11,549 nt of DNA, taken from Planctomycetota bacterium (GTDB taxonomy: Bacteria > Planctomycetota > PUPC01 > JACPCR01). Below are positions 8,936-11,549 of this stretch, piece by piece. Within the stretch, counting starts at the first letter, position 1. Each line of letters starts with the position of its first letter. Position numbers and translations under genes: made by a program. The notes under the pieces are model-generated. The model made no database searches. It was not told the origin of the DNA and saw nothing but the letters and a program-made list of their open reading frames with translations. Where the stretch lies: positions 1-11,549 of the forward strand of contig JASLXP010000174.1 in NCBI GenBank assembly GCA_030740295.1, read 5' to 3'.

Positions 8936-9022
8936 AATCATCCTCATAATCATTCTCTTCTGAATTGGATGCCATTCCGGCTAAGCGAGATCCTCAATCC
9001 GAGAATGATTACGAGGATGATT
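8936..9022. repeat. Long imperfect inverted repeat (22-nt arms)
   Basis: The arms at 8936-8957 and 9001-9022 are complementary at 21 of 22 positions around a 43-nt spacer. The right arm is made of GAN-like triplets (GAGAATGATTACGAGGATG). It begins 14 bp after the HzsA-like stop and could form a large hairpin in the transcript and help end it, but there is no U-run. The composition matches the GA/TC-rich intergenic repeats I associate with PVC genomes; whether it recurs in this genome cannot be seen here. Confidence 0.75.
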
Positions 9023-9050
9023 AGCCCTCCAAGACGGAGTCGTTTTGAAG

Positions 9051-9148
9051 GATTTCAGGGGCAAAGCCCCGGACTGTTTGCCTAGCCCAGCCCAACGGGC
9101 TGGGTGAATGGTACAAAGATTTGAAAAGGGGCAATGCCCCGGCCATTT
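9051..9148. repeat. Array of three GC-rich hairpins with duplicated flanks
   Basis: Three small palindromes follow one another: GGGGC-AAA-GCCCC at 9058-9070, CCCAGCCC-AAC-GGGCTGGG at 9086-9104, and GGGGC-AAT-GCCCC at 9128-9140. The outer two sit in an imperfect direct repeat of about 30 nt (9051-9079 and 9118-9148; both start GATTT and end in GCCCCGG plus a T-run). A shorter direct repeat, CCCCTGAGCG, follows at 9167-9176 and 9213-9222. The pattern is REP-like and non-coding: no sensible protein frame crosses it. Confidence 0.7.
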
Positions 9149-9274
9149 GTAAGGCCACTTATCCGGCCCCTGAGCGGCGCCTGATCGATTTTGCAGGCTT
9201 GCCGGAAGCTCACCCCTGAGCGCGTATCTGGCCATTTTTCGCCAAAACATCGTAGCCAGGCAACGTGAGACTTG

Positions 9275-9344
9275 CTTTGTCTTTCTCCTCGTCCTTCTCA
9301 TCGTCTTAATCTAAGATTGCTCCTGGACGAGGAGAAAGACGAGG
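9275..9344. repeat. Perfect 16-bp inverted repeat with nested small palindrome
   Basis: GTCTTTCTCCTCGTCC at 9279-9294 is the exact reverse complement of 9325-9340, with a 30-nt spacer. With wobble pairs the stem grows to about 20 bp (9275-9344). Inside the spacer lies a second small palindrome, TCTTA-ATC-TAAGA (9304-9316). One strand is nearly all pyrimidine, the same style as the inverted repeat at 8936-9022, but the two are not copies of each other. It may act as a transcription boundary between the HzsA-like and DUF4037 genes. Confidence 0.75.
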
Positions 9345-9476
9345 AGACCTGGCCGCTATGGGGCTCCTCTGTTTTGACCATTCACACCTCATAGACGCAT
9401 CAGCGACCTTTTACGGAGGAAGCTGGCACGGAGTGTCAGCACCACTTCAGGCCTGTCCTGTAAGCTCTTCGCGCAC

Positions 9477-9481
9477 AAGGA
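9477..9481 (+). promoter_or_regulatory. Ribosome binding site of the DUF4037 gene
   Basis: AAGGA lies 6 nt before the ATG at 9488, supporting that start. The nucleotidyltransferase-like motif then begins around residue 36, as is usual for the family. Confidence 0.6.
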
Positions 9482-9487
9482 ACCAAA

Positions 9488-10510
9488 ATGAACGGCATTG
9501 AGCTCAGCCGCGGTCTATTCGAAGAAGTCCTGCTGCCGATGATCGAAAACAGCCGGCCTGAGATTGCGCGGCAGATGGGCTGTGGTGTTTTCGGCAACGG
9601 CTCGGACGCCGCGGGACTCGATGATGAGATTTCCCGCGATCATCACTGGGGACCGCGCACTCAGATCCTGCTTCCCCACCGGCTGTTCCAGTCGACCGGA
9701 GAGGAGTTTCACAGGTTTCTGGACAAAGAACTGCCAAAGACCTATCGAGGGCTTCCCATCCTCAGGGTTCAGCAGGCCGCCAGCGGCGTGACCGTCGAGA
9801 ACATGGATGAATTCTTCAGAAAGTTCACCGGATACGCTCAAGCCCCGAGGACGCTCAAGGGCTGGTTCAAGTGTACCGAGGCGGATCTGTTCCATGCAAC
9901 GAATGGCGAGGTCTGGCATGACCCCGGCGGCAGGCTGACGCAGCGGCGCGAGGGCTTCGGTTACTTCCCTGAAATCATCTGGAAAAAGAAGGTGGCCGAC
10001 TGGTGCATGTTTCTCACCGGGCGGGATGCGGCGTACAACGTCAACCGGTGTTACAGGCGTGAGGATTGGGCTTCTGCAACGATGTTCCTGGGGCAGGCGG
10101 TGAAGCGGGCCATGGAGCTCGGCTTTCTGCTCAATCGCCAATACGCACCTTACACAAAGTGGCTGCATCGTCTGTTTGTGCGGCTGCCAGTCCTTGCGAA
10201 GCAGGTTGATCCGTTGCTGCAGGAGGCGCTGCACAATCCTAATTGGCACAAAAAGGTGATGGCCCTGGTACGCATCTGCCGCATATACGCCCGTTACCTG
10301 CACAAGATTGGGCTGACTCCCAAACCGACCTTTAAGAAATTCGATCCGTCACTGACCGACCTGGTGCTCTATGAATCGGCCGTTGAAATCTACAAGCAGG
10401 TGCCCGATGAACTGCGCGATGAAAAGTTTAACGAGACCGAGCTCTGGGAACGGTTGGCGAGAGATGCCATCTTCGACGCCAGCGATTTTTTTCAGAAAGG
10501 GCTGGAGTGA
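9488..10510 (+). CDS. DUF4037 domain protein (nucleotidyltransferase-like fold)
   Basis: A 340-residue cytoplasmic protein, with no signal peptide or membrane segment. Near the N-terminus is the DUF4037 signature: G38-S39 followed by GLDDEISRDHHWGPR, with acidic residues D45, D46 and D51. This resembles the hG-G/S ... D-x-D pattern of the MNT-type nucleotidyltransferase superfamily, so adenylyl or similar transfer to a protein or small molecule is conceivable. The biochemical role of the family is not known to me. The C-terminal two thirds is mostly helical and rich in Arg, Lys and Trp, in the position of a substrate-binding helical domain. The gene follows the repeat-rich spacer and so is probably transcribed separately from the HzsA-like operon. 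Its TGA is separated by a single base from the stop of the converging minus-strand gene. Family assignment is fairly sure; function is open. Confidence 0.75.
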   Translation: MNGIELSRGLFEEVLLPMIENSRPEIARQMGCGVFGNGSDAAGLDDEISRDHHWGPRTQILLPHRLFQSTGEEFHRFLDKELPKTYRGLPILRVQQAASGVTVENMDEFFRKFTGYAQAPRTLKGWFKCTEADLFHATNGEVWHDPGGRLTQRREGFGYFPEIIWKKKVADWCMFLTGRDAAYNVNRCYRREDWASATMFLGQAVKRAMELGFLLNRQYAPYTKWLHRLFVRLPVLAKQVDPLLQEALHNPNWHKKVMALVRICRIYARYLHKIGLTPKPTFKKFDPSLTDLVLYESAVEIYKQVPDELRDEKFNETELWERLARDAIFDASDFFQKGLE

Positions 10511-10511
10511 G

Positions 10512-11549
10512 CTACTGGCCTTCCGACACAATCAGCAGTTCGCTCCGCATTCCGCCTTCCACGATGCGCTGGATGTCTTCACCCACCCACTGGCGCACGG
10601 AACGGCCGTTGAGCAGCATGCGAAGGCTTCGCACCTGGCTCGGATCGCAGTTCTTAAATTCGAGAACGAAGTAACCCATGACGCCGGTGCTGAATTTGTA
10701 TTTGTAGGTATGGAGGGCGTCATCCGTTTCGATGGCCATGGTATCGCGCTGCATGGCAGTGAGCGGAACGATGTTGGCCCACAGAATGCCGAGGTGGCTG
10801 TAATCTGATTCGACCGGGGTGCCATGGATTGTGATTTCCAGTTCAACGTTCCGGCCTTCCCATGGGGGGGGCCGTGCCGTTGGCGATCGTCTGAATGGTC
10901 GCGGCCATGCCTTCCAGGTTCACCTCGCGCAGGCAGTAGGTGAAGTGATCCATGTTGTAGAGGAAGAAATCCACAGTCTCGAAAATAAACTGCCGGTAGC
11001 GGCGGAATTGATCCGCGTCTTCGAAATCTGATTCCGTGATCCCGGCAAATGCCTCGAGGATCTCACCGAGCCGGCCGGACGCATCACGGAGGGCCAGCCC
11101 GAGCCGATATGCCTCGGCCAGGAAGAGCCCGAACGGGCGGTTGGAGTAAATGGCCGAGCCTGCGATGTGGCTGGCGATTCTGGCAAGTTCGGGAGCGAGG
11201 AAACACTTGCCCTCATCAATATTCTGATACGCCTCGAGGCTGCCGTTGTATGCCTGGTTGAGGTTGGTATCGAAAACTTCGAGCGTCTCAATGAACACAC
11301 TCAGATCACGCATTGCGCGGCCGAAGTTTTCAGTGTCCGGCGGCTCCGGATGCTCTGGCGCTTTCGCGAGCATTTCCGGCAGCATCTTCTTCAGTTGATG
11401 CACCATATCCAGATAGAAGAGCGAGGTCTCCAGCTCGGACAGCATCTGCTTCATATCGAACAGCGGGATCTGGTTCTGAATCGATACAGTGCGCAGATAG
11501 GTGTCGTACCCGTCGAGACACTCGAGAATCTGTGAACGGCGCAGCAGGC
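10512..11549 (-). CDS. Unrecognised protein, 5' end beyond the window, frame broken at a G8 tract
   Basis: A minus-strand gene enters from the right edge and runs to a TAG at 10514-10512. From 11547 to about 10870 the frame is open and mostly helical (MLSELETSLFYLDMVHQLKK, FRRYRQFIFETVDFFLYN). It then stops at 10843 after NGTAPPMGRPER. If one C of the 8-base C tract (G on the plus strand, 10864-10871) is removed, it continues as NGTAPPWEGRNVELEITIHG into a good frame ending RSELLIVSEGQ. The restored fragment is about 344 residues. The N-terminal part looks all-helical and the last 120 residues alpha/beta. There is no signal peptide in the visible part. The family is not recognised and I propose no function. 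It converges on the DUF4037 gene with a 1-bp gap between stops. Confidence 0.65.
10864..10871 (-). other. G8 homopolymer causing a frame break
   Basis: Eight consecutive G on the plus strand sit exactly where the two halves of the right-hand gene change frame. Seven would give one continuous frame through PPWEGRNVELEI. A homopolymer miscount is the simplest explanation. Slippage of the tract in cells (phase variation) or during transcription would look the same. Confidence 0.75.

Larger units (their letters stand above)
8922..9487. other. 566-bp non-coding region between the HzsA-like and DUF4037 genes
   Basis: No credible gene lies here. From left to right it holds a long inverted repeat, the three-hairpin array with its direct repeats, and the second inverted repeat. 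The last 140 bp (9348-9487) has no repeat and presumably carries the promoter and leader of the DUF4037 gene. I could not pick out a convincing promoter. No transposase remnant or target-site duplication was recognised. Confidence 0.6.

Noticed and set aside
8922..9487. Insertion sequence remnant or CRISPR array
   Set aside because: No transposase fragment, no target-site duplication, and the repeats are not evenly spaced units with variable spacers.
9515..10303. 262-codon open frame on the minus strand
   Set aside because: Antisense to the DUF4037 gene; no ribosome binding site and no family pattern.

Overview
The window looks like a metagenomic or genomic fragment from a bacterium of the PVC group (Planctomycetes, Lentisphaerae, Kiritimatiellae and relatives). 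This is an inference. It rests on a HzsA-related c-type cytochrome, a large DUF4091 glycoside-hydrolase-like protein and an intergenic patch of GC-rich hairpins and GA/TC-rich inverted repeats, all of which I associate with that group. No rRNA or other taxonomic marker is present.

Layout. (1) 1-212: probable 3' end of an unidentified plus-strand gene, followed by about 200 bp with no recognisable feature. (2) 414-4712, minus strand: a PHP-domain metallohydrolase (4712->3819), then 55 bp, then a secreted DUF4091-type glycoside-hydrolase-like protein (3763->414). The second gene is split by a one-base deletion near 641-647. (3) 4713-5034: a 322 bp divergent intergenic region. (4) 5035-8921, plus strand: a secreted SMP-30/gluconolactonase-like beta-propeller overlapping by ATGA a 1000-residue secreted HzsA-like protein with two CxxCH heme sites. 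(5) 8922-9487: a 566 bp non-coding region holding a long imperfect inverted repeat, three short GC hairpins and a second, perfect inverted repeat. (6) 9488-10510, plus strand: a DUF4037 nucleotidyltransferase-like protein. (7) 10512 to beyond the right edge, minus strand: an unrecognised protein whose frame is broken at an 8-base G tract.

How the genes may work together. The two divergent pairs in 414-8921 fit a carbohydrate-processing locus: a secreted glycan-active protein, a sugar-lactonase-like propeller and a periplasmic diheme protein that could pass electrons from sugar oxidation. The PHP protein is a cytoplasmic-type phosphoesterase. The most interesting idea is that the lactonase-like and HzsA-like proteins, which are translationally coupled, form a lactone-producing and lactone-hydrolysing unit. 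This is a hypothesis, not a demonstrated function. The right third (DUF4037 plus the unknown gene) appears unrelated.

Two independent single-base frame breaks in 11.5 kb, one of them in a homopolymer, suggest residual sequencing or assembly indels. Real mutation or phase variation cannot be excluded. No tRNA, rRNA, CRISPR array or transposase gene was seen.
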